Source: Erythrobasidium yunnanense
Lineage: Eukaryota; Basidiomycota; Cystobasidiomycetes; Erythrobasidiales; Erythrobasidiaceae
Reading direction: 5' to 3'
Assembly: GCA_001600175.1 (NCBI GenBank)
Contig: BCJC01000001.1
Coordinates: 3,395,652-3,459,651, forward strand
Length of the DNA stretch: 64,000 bases
Every line of letters begins with the position of its first letter. Position 1 is the first letter of the stretch. Positions 11,294 to 23,735 of the stretch are shown in pieces. Made by a program: the position numbers and the translations under genes. The notes under the pieces are model-generated. The model worked only from the letters and a program-made list of their open reading frames with translations, did not search any database and had not been told where the DNA came from.

Positions 11294-12182
11294 ATGGCTG
11301 ATTGATCTACTGTTTGGGTTGCAAGGAGATCACTGGCTCTTTTGCTCTTTTGGTGTTTAGTATGAAGAGAGACAACCCTAGCTGCAGCATGGAGCGGGCT
11401 TTATACCCTAGCGGAGCGAGCGTGCTTCGCCTCGGGTCGGACAGACAGGAAAAGGCGATGCTTCTTGCCATCCAACGCTGACACTTCGGAAGTTTTCGAT
11501 GCGAAATTGCAGAAGTTGTGTAGGACTGTTTGCGATAGCAGCTGTCTTGTGTGCGGGAGTGTCTGAGTTTGCGGTCTGAGGGAGGTGAGGTGAGAGAGGT
11601 CTCGCGGCGTACTTCACATCTCGTGAAGCAGAAAAAAGAGCGCATGGGTAGATAGGAGCAGATGAAACGACCAGAACAGGGGAGTCGATCGAGGTCTGCA
11701 TCAGCGAGCAGCTCGTTACTTCACTTGAAATCTGGCTCTTGAAGGGTAGACTTAGGGCGGCAGGTCCCGTACAGCGACGCAGTATCTCGCTTCGGAAAGT
11801 CTCTCGTTCAGAAGAGTAGACGCCAGCCGTCCAAATGCACAAATGTTGCTCGGACACATCGTGAGGAGGTTGACTCGGGTCGAATATCGCCAGGAAATCG
11901 TCAACAGGTTCGCATAGCGATATTCTGCAACACACACGATCAGCTCATCCTTCTGAGCGAGTTGACACGTCCAAAGACGCGTTGATTGGCCTTGTTTACT
12001 GCCCACGTGACTCTAAAGAGTACCCGTCGTCGGAAGCAGAGGTCAGGTCCAGCAGGTTGTCTTTGTAGCAGGCGCCAAAGGATGCCCAGAAGAAAGAAGA
12101 AATCCGCGAAGAAAGCAAGAGGAAAGAGCAGCGACGACAGCGACGAGCGTGCGTCGACATTTCCCGGGACGCGCCTATCTAC
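11294..12182. promoter_or_regulatory. Divergent intergenic region between proline-rich copy 2 and zinc-finger gene
   Basis: The left part near 11350-11500 is homologous to the region upstream of proline-rich copy 1. A minus-strand open frame spans 11408-11935 but has no ATG at its head and no recognisable content. A lysine-rich plus-strand frame near 12082 (MPRRKKKSAKKAR) is a possible upstream ORF or leader exon, unproven. Confidence 0.4.
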
Positions 12183-12350
12183 ATGCCTTCGCTGATCTCG
12201 TCGCCTATTTCTCACTTTATTTACATGCCTCTGGCCGCCGACCTTAATGCTCTCATGGTGGATCCTTACGCATGCTTCTGGCCTACTACTGACTCTGCGT
12301 ACCTACGTTTGATGCCTCGACGATACGGTTCTTCAATGAATTCTGGATAA
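12183..12350 (+). promoter_or_regulatory. Possible 55-codon upstream ORF before zinc-finger gene
   Basis: An ATG-started frame of 55 codons (MPSLISSPISHF...) ends with TAA at 12348-12350, only four bases before the zinc-finger ATG at 12355. If the transcript leader includes it, it would limit initiation at the main ATG. The alternative is an upstream coding exon or chance. Confidence 0.35.
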
Positions 12351-12354
12351 AAAC

Positions 12355-14971
12355 ATGCAAACGACAACGAACATGGCCGCAAACAACGATGTACACTACC
12401 ACAACGACATGATGACCTCTTACTCACAATCGCAACCTCAACAATGGACCTACTTTGACGTTTCTTCCGAAAACAACCATGTTTGGCCTGCTTCTTATGC
12501 GCCGACCCAACAACAACAACCACAATATCAACAACTGATGCTACAACCTCAACACAACTACTACAATGCGCCTGTCGTGATAAACTACTATGATACGCAC
12601 GGCAATAACATCAACAATACAGTCTATACGCCCCACCCAGCTCCCGTGGCTTCAACGTCGCAGCTTCCGTTGCAGGAGCAGCAGAACGAGCAGGAAGAAG
12701 CATGTAATGAAGAGAACAGTGGTGCGAACAGTATACAGTACTCTGTATCGGACATACAAGCTCGAACGCGCATAGACGAAAATGGAGACGAAGTCTTTAT
12801 ATGCCATTTGTGCGATAAAGAGTATGGCGGGAAGCACGGAAGGAGTATATGGAGGAGACACTTGAGCAACAAGCACAATATACCCTTGAATGCGCAACCT
12901 CGTAGAACGAGATGGGACAATGGTGAGCGCTCACTCAATTTCCCCGCGAAAGACTTCGTTCTGATGGCGTTTCGTTACAGATGCGAATCGCCCGAAAGAC
13001 GAAGCAGAACGGCATAAACGTACACTTGAATCGAAACGGCGATGGGCAGCAAAGAACAGAGCTGAAAAGCGAGAGAAGCGAAAGACGGGGAGAGGCGGCC
13101 ATGCTGTCCAATATGAAGAAGTGGACGAGCAAGGAGACTACGAGAATCTTATGATGCAGCAACAACATCATCCTGGCATGAGCTACCACGCGACGATGTC
13201 CTACGAGCATTATGATCATTCGCTAGCCGTCCGGAGCAACAGCAGCCAATCGCATTCTCCCAGTCCATCGATTTCAGACGGAGTCGCAGCATATCCACAT
13301 CCTTCCCATTATCAGCACCCTCATCATACTCAACAAACGCTACCGCCGAATAGTCAGGCACCCCTAGCGAACATGAAGTCGGCGGAGAATCCCAATTTCA
13401 TACCCTACGAACGCGTTCCCGTCAACAAAGGCACGCGAAAACTATCTACATCTAAAGGGCGTAGATCTTCTCTATCTCCTATTCCTCCTTCTTCTTCAGA
13501 CAATGTTGGGCAACATACGCTTTCGCAATCAAATCAGCCATCAGCCTTCCCACTCTTCAGCACCCCCTTACTCACGGAAACAGAGCTATCGAATCATCAG
13601 TCCTCGATGGACCTCCTCAAACCATACCCTAACCAGCAAGTATACCAGCCTCTACAGCGCACTACATCAGCACCCAATCTTTCGCCGGGCATGCCCGCGC
13701 AACAGCATTCACCTATACCACTACAAGCTTCAATATCACACGGCGAGCTATCACCTGCTTATGACGCGTATTATCAGCAGCCAGAGATGGTCCGGGTACA
13801 GTCTCATTCGCCGGTACCTTTACAACAGCAGGAAGAGTATACTATCTATACTAGCGCGTCACAGCCTGCGTCAGTGCACAGAGAAGCAGGGCCAGAGGAG
13901 ATTGCGGCTGCTATCGAGAGTTCGCTGGCTAAGCTACCTGTACACGATCTTTCTCGCCGATCGCAAACTCCTCATCCTGCTGCGAACCTGGACACAGCAC
14001 CGTCTACTTCGCTGCACAAGGCTCCACCAGCACTTCTTATCGACCCAAGCTTGCGAGACGACATCAACAAATCTCTGGCGCGCACAAGTAGCAACGACGA
14101 AGCGGCATTACAGCTTCTTGCACTCAAGACATCCTCTCCCCCTGCTTCTCCGACACGCGGGTCTTCAGAGGATGGGGATGGCGAGGAATTGCAGCTTGTG
14201 GGCGATATCAGTTTCGCAGACTCAGGCTATGGCGACCTGAGTAGGAGCAACGGCGAGCGGACGAGGGAGCTGTTGGGAAGCGTATCTGATAAGAAGGGCA
14301 AGAAGAGAGCTGCTTCTTTCGCGTTACCGTCTAGTCCAGTCAGGCACTTTTCGCTATCTACCACTTCATCACCGCCTCCCCTGGCGAGAGAAGTTCCAGC
14401 ACAAGCACGAAAAATCTTTGCAGCGACACCGTCTTCGCAGAGCAAAAAGCGTCGCACCCGACAGCTTTCGTCAGACGAGGAGCAGTTGCTGGATCCTTCG
14501 CTCAGGAACCGAGACGATGTCTTGTTGGAGTCGTCGCCGTCTTCTATGCAGCCTCCTCTGCGGCGAAGGCGGGTACAGCAAAGTATTTCTCCGAAGGTGC
14601 CTACGTCCTCAGTCAAGCAGAAGAGCCGAGCGCGTACTCAATCACTCGAGAACATCTCCTCAAGCAGTACTCTCTATTCCTCGTTAGCTACTCCGCATCT
14701 GTCTCTTCGCAACCCTCTGTCTTTCCGGGAGAACAATAGCAATATCTTCAAGATCGACAATTGTTCCCGCCCATCAGCTTCTCTATTCTCAAGTCCAGGC
14801 AACATCCTCCTCTCATCGCCTGAACATGCAGCGGTGTCCCGCTCATTGGGTCTCGTACCCGAGTCAAATCACTTTGCTTCGGCTTTTGATTTGCAATTCT
14901 TGGATCGGTACGAGGGAGGTATTACAGACTATGCTACAAACGTCTTCGGAAGTAGTGGTTCGGATGGATAG
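12355..14971 (+). CDS. C2H2-like zinc-finger protein with long disordered tail
   Basis: Two exons; the intron at about 12925-12979 joins WDN to DANRPKDE through a split GAT codon. The product is about 850 residues. The N-terminus is Gln/Asn/Tyr-rich (CAA runs). Then comes ICHLCDKEYGGKHGRSIWRR followed by HLSNKH: a C-x2-C and an H-x4-H pair with 15 residues between, longer than the classical 12. It is directly followed by a strongly basic stretch (KRTLESKRRWAAKNRAEKREKRK split around 13030-13090), a likely nuclear localisation or DNA-contact region. The remaining 600 residues are Ser/Pro/Gln-rich with SP sites. I infer a transcription factor; no target is evident. Confidence 0.75.
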
Positions 14972-15454
14972 CCGGATTTGTATACAGACAGTTCCGTCCC
15001 TGTTACATAGGCTTACTTCGACTTTCATGTCATCCCACGCCGCGAAGTAACGATAGTATACAGATAACGAGCCACGTCTATATCCGATGTCGCACTCCTC
15101 CAGACTGCCCGGTGACTTCGTGACTTCGTGCCTTGTCGTTCCTTGGTCTGCGGAAGAGGTCGGAACACTCGTCCTCCGCACTCGCCCGAAAAAAGGGGCA
15201 CTGGCCGCGGCACCGGCTGTCACGAGAGCCGGGTAGATCTGAGTGATAAACCTGACTACGCAAATCTTCGAAGCCTTTCGTTGGTTCACTTCATCAACGC
15301 AACTCTTTCTGTACTTGTCAATTCCTTTCGGTGTCGCGCAATCATCCCTCATCTCGGAAACTCCGACCTGTCAAGTCACGTCAAACCTGTCTAAGACACT
15401 CTCTCATCTCGCAAGATCATCACCCCTTGATCCCTCATTCTCGCGAAATCAATC
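14972..15454. other. Intergenic between zinc-finger gene and isocitrate lyase
   Basis: No gene supported. The last 150 bases are CT-rich (ctctctcatctcgc) and lie just before the isocitrate lyase ATG, as expected of a fungal promoter and leader. An exact TGACTTCG repeat occurs at 15114-15129. Confidence 0.4.
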
Positions 15455-17332
15455 ATGGCAGACTACGTAGCGCAGGAAGAGCAGCAGTTCAAGCAGGAAG
15501 TAGATCAGCTGAAGCAGTGGTGGAAGGTACGGCTTTCGGCTCTTGCAGTGATATGTATCCGATGTTGGGCTGACTCGGCCCCTGTTACAGTCTCCAAGAT
15601 TCGAAGGCCTCATTCGACCCTACACTGCGGAACAGGTCGTCAACAAGCGAGGAACTCTGCCTATCCAATACCCATCGAACGTCCAAGCCAAGAAGCTTCA
15701 TAACCTCCTTTCCCAGCATGCTAAAGCCAAGACACCCTCTCACACCTATGGAGCGTGCGTACATCCCGCGCACAAAGCTGAAGAGTCTGGCTGATGATGC
15801 GTCCGGACAGATTGGACCCGGTCCAGCTCACCCAGATGGCTAAGTACCTCGAGACGGTCTATGTATCAGGCTGGCAGTCTTCTAGTACTGCTTCATCCAC
15901 GAACGAGCCTGGTCCGGATCTCGCAGACTACCCCTACAACACCGTGCCTAACAAGGTCGAACACCTCTTCGTCGCCCAGCTCTTCCATGACAGGAAACAG
16001 AGAGAAGCCAGGACTTCCATGTCACCCGCTGACAGACGCAAGGAGCCCTACATCGATTGTGAGCCTTTTCGAAATCCAGATTTAGGAGAGCTACAGCTAA
16101 TGTCCCCGAACAGACCTGCGACCTATTATCGCCGATGCTGATACTGGACATGGTGGTATCACGGCTACAATGAAGCTTGCAAAGCTCTTCGTCGAGCGGG
16201 GTGCTGCCGGAATCCATATTGAGGATCAAGCACCCGGTACGAAGAAGTGCGGTCATATGGCTGGCAAGGTCTTGGTACCTATTCAAGAGCACATCAATCG
16301 CTTGATCGCTATCCGCCTCCAATTTGACATCATGGGCACGGAAAATCTGATCGTCTGCCGAACAGACGCAGAAGCTGCTACCCTCATCTCGACAAACGTA
16401 GATGAGCGTGATCATGCCTTCATCATTGGATGCACCAATCCAGATCTCGATCCTCTTGTTGAAGTGATGAACAAAGCCGAGCGACATGGCAAGAACGGAG
16501 AAGAGCTGCAAGCCATCGAGGACGACTGGATCTCGAAAGCTGGTCTTGCCTTGTTCGGCGATGTGATCAGTGCCGCTATGAAGAAGAAGGGTGTTTCCCA
16601 GACGAAGATTGATGACTACCTCGCCAAGACCGCTCACGTCTCCCATGCGAAAGCCGTCAAGGTCGCGAAGCAGGAGCATGGCGTTGAAGTATTCTGGGAC
16701 TGGGATGCACCTCGATCAAGAGAAGGATACTACAGATACCAAGGTGGTACTCAGGCATGCATCAATCGTGCTGTCTTCTACGCACCCTACTGCGACGCCC
16801 TCTGGATGGAAACTGCCAAACCCATCTTATCGCAAGCCAAGGAGTTCTCAAGCGGGGTAAAAGCTGTACATCCAAACAAGTGGTTGGCTTACAACCTGTC
16901 GCCATCCTTCAACTGGGACGCCGCTGGTCTTGGCGATGAGGACATGGAAGCCTACATCTGGCAGCTAGGCAAGCTCGGCTTTGTCTGGCAGTTCATAACT
17001 GTAAGCTACAAGCATCATCGCTTGCAGCGTATCATACTGATCAATTGTTCGTTTCTTTTCATTCCCTAACGCGTCCTCAGCTCGGTGGTCTTCATTCAAA
17101 CGCCTTGATCTCAGATCAGTTCGCAAAAGCATACGCAAAGGAAGGAATGAAGGCATACGTCAATCTCATCCAGCGCAAAGAGCGAGAAATTGGCTGCGAC
17201 GTCCTCACCCACCAGAAATGGTCCGGGGCCAACCTGGCCGATTCCTTACTTCGCACAGTCACTGGAGGTGTCTCTTCGACATCTGCGATGGGGCAAGGCG
17301 TGACTGAAGCGGGCTTCACGTCGAAGCATTGA
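15455..17332 (+). CDS. icl1: Isocitrate lyase, glyoxylate cycle
   Basis: Splits isocitrate into glyoxylate and succinate, letting the cell grow on acetate, ethanol or fatty acids. Five exons (introns near 15528-15592, 15757-15808, 16060-16111, 17001-17080) give about 545 residues. The sequence reads [15 protein letters not shown], then [19 protein letters not shown], then ADADTGHGG, and then the catalytic signature KKCGHM (nucleophilic Cys). NLSPSFNW and HQKWSGAN follow near the C-terminus. Length and motif order are those of fungal enzymes, including the insertion domain after KKCGHM. The C-terminus is FTSKH, which may act as a weak PTS1-like peroxisomal signal. The ATG at 15455 is followed by the usual ADY start. 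Confidence 0.97.
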
Positions 17333-17619
17333 GCATCGTAACGCTCTCTGCCCATTTTTCCCGACCAGATGAGCCCGGTAACCGGCCAAGTCGCAGTGTA
17401 GCTCCTTTCGTGCTTTCTATGTTATGCACGGTGTGTCATCTACTACAGACGATGTACTGCAAGTGTTTTCGGTCGAAGAAATCTGTCATTTCGGTGTCTT
17501 GATCAGCTACGTCGTCCGCTAAATCCCTCACTTTGAAACGTGAAACTTTGGTTTCGCTTTGTGGCTCTGGACGACCTCGAATATCCAGGCTTCATCGCAC
17601 AAGTGTTGCTACGCAGACA

Positions 17620-20600
17620 ATGCCTAATGGCGACCTTGCATCTGTCGTGCTCGAGGCTGCCAAGAAAGAGCGCGGCCTTCTGGACGATGACGGACCTAAA
17701 CGCGCGCAAGACCACGATAACGCTGCGAACAGTCATCAAGATGAGAAACAGCCTAATCACATGAACGGCCATGCTCACAAGTCGGGCAACGGCCATCTGG
17801 CTCCTCCGTTTGAATGGAACAGTCCCAATAGAACCGTCTCTGCTTCTCCCGAACCTATGGAAGATGATACTACACATAACCCTAGTAGACCAGCGAGGAA
17901 AGACTCCCCGGCGAAGCAGAGTCCTCAGAACTCAAGCAAACTATCATCGAGCTTCCGATCAAATAGCGGCAGAAGAACGTCAACTGCTAGTCGCGAGCGC
18001 AGAATATACACGAGTCAAAGCAGCAATGATATCGATGATGACGCCCACGATCATACCGGCCAGAAACAAGCAAGAGGTTTGGACCAAGAGACCGGGCAGC
18101 AATTGTCAGCTTCCGTAGGACAAGCTGGCAGCTCGCAGCCTCTCAGAGGACCGTTCAGTCGTATAGATAGCGCGAGAGGACAGAACTCGCTATCCTCGTC
18201 GAGGAACGGCTCTGCGACATCAAAGCAGAATGCAGGAGCAGCGAGACGCAAGAGTACAGGAGGAACCGATAGCCGCAGACCAAGCATGACCATGTCTGCT
18301 ACAGCTCGCAAATTTGTGGGCTTCTTCACCGATGGCGAGCAGGATGATGAGACACAGGACGAAGCAGGACTGTCCGAGGACGAACGACGGAATCGGCGAT
18401 TGCATCCTTCAGACAGACAGGAAACGATTCAAGAGCATGCTTCGCGAGAAGGTCATACTCCCAATCCCGCAAGTCACGACGGTACTCCTTCGAGGAGGGT
18501 TACCTCGCGCGCCAATTCGTATGGTTTCGGAAGATCGCAAAGATCAAGTCGAAGGAACAGTATGACCGAGGCGGAACAAGGCGAAGACAGCGACCACCCG
18601 AATGTTGCCTCAGGCGCAAGGCCACCGATGGGACGAGGCCAGACTAAAGCAAGAATGAAGTGGGATGCCCTGCGGCAACGTATAAAGCAGGACAAGAAGC
18701 CTTCAGAGCTCGACAAAGGTCTCACCGGATCAGAGCTCGTAACGGATCTCTCAGCGGGCATGATGAGTGTCATGATGCTGAAAATGGCCTTCGATCGTGA
18801 TGAGCACGACAAACATAGAGTAAGTGCACTGTGCCGTTCCTTCTTCTGAAGGATCCGTCTAAACATGTTTACATAGATCCCTGTGCTTCTGAACTATCTC
18901 AAGCTCCGCATAACAGACTCCATCTATCCATTTAATGATAAGCATGCCATCTTCCGCATTGAGTTAGAATATGGAGACGGCCTTCTCAAATGGTAGGTCG
19001 CACAGTTGCGTGAAGGAGCTGTCCTAACAGCCTCTGCTACAGGGTTGTTTACCGGGAGCTTCGAGACTTTGTCAATCTCCACACTCATTACAGAGTAGCG
19101 AACGTCACACATGCTCTTGATAATTTCCCTGCATTCCCAAAGGTCTCTCTACCGTACTTCAACCTACTCAAGAAGGAAAGTCGTGAGAAAGGTGGTTCTG
19201 TTCCCGGCAAGGCAGAATTCGCAAAGCTGCAGAGAGAATCCCTCGAGAACTACGTATTGAGACTTGTGCGGGCCGTGGTATGTCACCTCTAATCGAATCG
19301 CATGCGCCCTGCTGATCAGGGTTCTAGATGTTTCGCCCAGAGGCGAACCGGTTATGCAAGTTTTTGGAACTCTCTGCTATGTCAATCCATCTCGCCACTA
19401 AAGGCGGAACTCAAGGGAAGCAGGGCTACTTGAGAGTCTTGTCATCTGGAGCATCTCGTCACAAGCGTCCAGGCTTCCATCCGATCGATTTAAAGCGGCG
19501 ACACGAACCCAAATGGTTCATCATCAGAGAAAGCTATATAGTCGCTGTAGATGAAGTCTTCGGAACCCAGATCTGGGATGTCTTCTTACTCGATAACGAT
19601 TTCAAGATCGAAAGGCCGAACAGGCTGTACCGCCAAGGTATCGGTCTTCTCGCAGGCGACAAGCAAAAGAGTCACGGAAAGGACAATCGGGAGGACGAAG
19701 ATTTGCCCGGGCAACAACATGCACTGGCTGGCTTTGAAGGCATCCGCGGAGGCAACATAGGGGATCCTAACGATCCGTCTACAACATCGGACGCAAAGGA
19801 GGACCCTCAGCATCTCAAGAACACTTCCGCGCATACCTTTTATATCAGAAACTCTGAACGCAAAATCAAGCTTGTAGCCAAGAGCGAGCGACAGATGGAT
19901 CAATTCATAGCAAGCATAGAAAAGATGACACAAAGAAGCATATGGGCAGGCAAGAATAGATTCGGCAGCTTCTCACCTATCAGAATGAACGTCGCAGCCC
20001 AATGGCTGGTAGACGGCCGCGACTATTACTGGAATCTTTCTCGCGCAATACTCCTGGCAAAGCATTCGGTCTACATCCATGATTGGTGGCTAAGCCCCGA
20101 GCTAGTATGTCGAGACTCGATGCTCTACTGTCCAAAAGCTGACATAGATACACGCTCGTTAGTATCTGCGTCGACCCCCAGGTGAAAACGGAAGATGGCG
20201 CCTCGATCGACTCTTACAGAAGAAAGCTGAAGAAGGAGTCCATATTTACGTCATCATCTATAACGAGGTCTCCAATGACTTCACTCCCGTTGACTCACAG
20301 TATACAAAACATACCCTCATGAACCTTCACCCAAATATAATGGTTCAGCGATCTCCTAACCACGCACAGACTCGTACGCTTCTCTGGTCACATCACGAGA
20401 AGATGTGCGTGGTGGACGAGACGATCGCCTTCATGGGCGGCTTGGATCTTTGTTTCGGCCGCTGGGATACTCCTGGCCACTCAATGCTGGACGATGGACC
20501 TGCCGTCAAGGACGACCTGGACCGCAGTCGAGATGATGTATCCCAAAACAGTCAAGAAGGGGGCCAAATATGGCCCGGCAAAGACTACTCGTAAGGACGT

Positions 20601-23398
20601 TTGCTCTGCGCAAAGCCTTGGCTTTTCGCTAATGCAGACTGTAGGAACTCTCGCGTAAGCGACTTCTTCACGCTGAACAAACCTTTTGAGGACATGTACG
20701 ATCGGCGCAAGACGCCTAGAGAACCATGGTAAGGGTCTCATGAGCCCCTATTTCCAATGCTGACACGGATTGCAGGCACGATATAGGTCTGCAAATTATA
20801 GGCCAGCCGGCTCGAGACTTGTGTCGCCACTTCGTACAGAGGTATGAATCCACATATTCCGAAAGGGCCAAAAGCTAATATTGACACTGCAGATGGAACC
20901 TCTTGCTTAGGAGCAAGAATCACAGGCGGTTCATGCCATTCTTGCTTCCACCTCCGGACTTCACTGCCAAAGAGCTAGAACATCTGCAATTAGCTGGAAC
21001 ATGCGAAGCTCAGATCTGTCGGTCGGCCGGGCCGTGGTCGATTGGCACTCCGAACAAGACAGAGCACTCGATCCAGACCGCGTACATCAAGGCCATCCAG
21101 TTGTCGGATCATTTCGTATACATCGAGAACCAGTTCTTCATAACAAGTACCGAGGTGGTTGGGACAACTGTAGAGAACAACATTGGAAACGCCTTGGTAG
21201 CCCGTATACAGCAAGCACATGCGGAGGGCACGCCATGGCGGTAAGTACGTTTCCCTTAGTGTCGTGCCGATAGCTGACTGCTTACTCTTACCAGTGCTAT
21301 AATTGTTATGCCTTTGGAGCCAGGTTATGCGATGCCAGTCGATCATCCGGACGCTGGCTCCGTTAGACTCATCATGGAGTGTCAATTCAACTCAATCAGT
21401 CGCGGCGAGCACTCCATTTTTGCCCGCTTGAGAAGAGATGGCATCGATCCCAACGAGTATATCAGCTTCTACGGTCTCAGAAATTGGGCAAGGATGCAAG
21501 ACGGGACCCTATCAACTACAGGAGTAGGTTTTCTAGCCTGATCTACTCCGATTATTGCTTAAAGCATGCGCACCTGCAGATCTACATTCACGCAAAGTGC
21601 ATGGTCGTTGATGATCGCCTAGTCATCATTGGATCGGCCAATCTGAACGAACGCTCACAGCGAGGAGATCGCGATTCCGAACTAGCGTGTGTTATTCGAG
21701 ACACAGACATGATCGATAGTACCATGGCTGGCAAGCCCTACAAAGTCGGCCGCTTTGCGCACACTCTTCGAGTGCGATTGATGAGGGAGCATCTCGGCGT
21801 CGACGTAGACGCCATGGAAGAAGAGGAAACAAACATGGATTTGCTCGACAGGGACCCTGTCGAGGATTCGCAGGATCTCGAGGCATGGGATCCGCATGAC
21901 GAGGAAGAGGTCGGTAACACAGCGATCACAAAGGGTAAAGCACATCGCACAAGAGCGGGCGAGACTGCATACGCGGCTGCATCGGGACTCAAAAAAGGTG
22001 CTAAAGGAGCCGTAGAGGCGGTGGGCTTCGGGGCGGATCAGGCGATTCCCAACATCAACGAAGATGCAGCCCGAGCTGCCAAACCGAATCCCGAAGCGTC
22101 ACACAACCGCAAGCCTCATTCCAATATCCAGGCGAATCAAGCAAGTGAAGACAATGCAAATGTTGAAAATACGGGCGAGGGCTTTGCAAGCACAGTCGTC
22201 CCTACTCTTGAGGAGAAAGCACTTGCCGAAGGCCGACCTCCAGATGATATGCAGGATAGTCGCAGCAAGCACGGTCAAGGCAGTGGGCCGGCGCGTGGTA
22301 GCTTGCACAAGCCGGAAGATCATGCTGGCTCGAAGCGGGACATGGACAATCTTGACAAGACGCGCGGCAACGAGACCAGCATGCAAAGTGATAAGGCTCA
22401 GGACACTAGACAGCTGAGGCACGATGAGGATACTCCCGATGGCCTGCCTGAAGACTCATCAGCGCCACGCTCAGCTGGCAGTGACCGGCTAGAGCCAGGA
22501 TATCCAGGACGGACGAGGCACTCTAGAGCGCTGAGCGCTGAGAGCATAACGTCTGTGGCCACACAGACTAGCCGAGTCACGTCAGAAACCGCTGGAGGCA
22601 GTAAACAAGGCAAGACAAACGAGCAGATAGCCAACTCGAATAAAGCTACAGATGCGATCAAAAAGCACTTGAACGGAAAGATGAACGCGTACTCGCTGCC
22701 TACGAAGGCTCCTAAGATCGACCCAAAGATGTTTGCCGACCCACTGATTGACAACTTCTACAAGAATATGTGGATGGCAGGTAATTGTCTCTTGATTTTG
22801 TTATATCGACACCTATTTCTGACTTGTGTCTTTACAGCCGCAGTGCGCAACACCCAAATTTATCGGAAGGTCTTCAGATGCACACCCGACGACTTAGTCA
22901 CAACTTGGTCGATGCTGAAAGAATGGTCAGCTTGGTACAAGCGGCACGAGGTACCGCCGTCCAGCGTGAATGGGGATGGCGAAGAATCGCCAAAAGAGAA
23001 GAGTCACATCAAGTCGGGCAGCGAGGCTACCCTGCTACAAAACAGCAATGGCAATGGCGGTACTATGAATGGCAAAGAAGAAGGTAGCTCTGACAAGAAG
23101 AAGCACAAGAATCAACAGTCTGCAGGCGAGCCTTTCACCGAGGAAGAGATTGAGCAGATGATAGAACTACTCGAGGAGACAACCGGTCATCTGGGTAAGC
23201 TCTGTCGTATTGCCAACGGAGACAAAGCTGAATACACCCTCCTTTTCGCAGTGCTCTTTTCGACCCGCTTCTTAGAGGGCGAATCGATGGGCCAGAACTT
23301 CCTCTGGTCAAAAGACCGTATACCCCCTATTGGTATGTCTACGTCGAAGAAGATACAAGCAAATATGCTGATGATTATACCTAGCTATCTACAACTAG
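17620..23398 (+). CDS. pld1: Phospholipase D, PX-PH type (Spo14/PLD1)
   Basis: Hydrolyses phosphatidylcholine to phosphatidic acid and choline at membranes. About a dozen exons and roughly 1,700 residues. A long Ser-rich N-terminus is followed by a PX domain (from about base 18880: IPVLLNYLKLRITDS, ending near 19400), a PH domain (GKQGYLRVL to WDVFLLDNDFKIERP) and the two catalytic HKD motifs: HEKMCVVDE near base 20396 and HAKCMVVDD near base 21591, each H-x-K-x4-D. The tail is acidic and disordered. The last two introns (near 23194-23251 and 23335-23386) give the ending RIPPIAIYN with the stop at 23396-23398. Reading on without the last intron would add a frame to 23436 that lacks family resemblance. 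The start is placed at the first ATG (MPNGDLASVV). Confidence 0.93.
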
Positions 23399-23735
23399 AC
23401 AAATACGCTTCAGGTCACAGCCTCCACACTTTTTAAGCATAACCGAGGCGATACCCATAAGCAACTGGATCATGGACATACACGCATGCTTTTACAATAC
23501 ACGCTACGACTACCTACGACCGCCACGATGTATCTACGATAGCCTTTCAGCTTTGTTGCTTGTTTTCGCTAGGCTCGCTTGAATTTAGGCTTCTCCATCA
23601 CTTACGACACAACGTCGACTTGCAAGGCTTCGAAAGATGTTTGCTTGAATAATACCTACATGTGTGTCTCTCGCTAGCTACAGAGGCGCTCGACAAGCTG
23701 CCTTCAATGCGGATTTTGCGCCAGCATGGTGTCCG
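23399..23735. other. Convergent intergenic region
   Basis: This lies between the 3' ends of phospholipase D and the stress-protein gene. It is AT-richer with no supported gene, and probably holds the two 3' untranslated regions. Confidence 0.4.

Noticed and set aside
11408-11935. Minus-strand open frame of about 175 codons upstream of proline-rich copy 2
   Set aside because: No ATG at its head, no domain, and part of it is the duplicated upstream block; likely chance.
15100-15240. Possible tRNA or repeat before isocitrate lyase
   Set aside because: The TGACTTCG repeat is short and no cloverleaf arms or T-loop consensus can be drawn.
23340-23436. Phospholipase D ending at 23436
   Set aside because: A GT-AG intron gives the family-like ending PPIAIYN at 23398; the read-through tail has no resemblance to the family.
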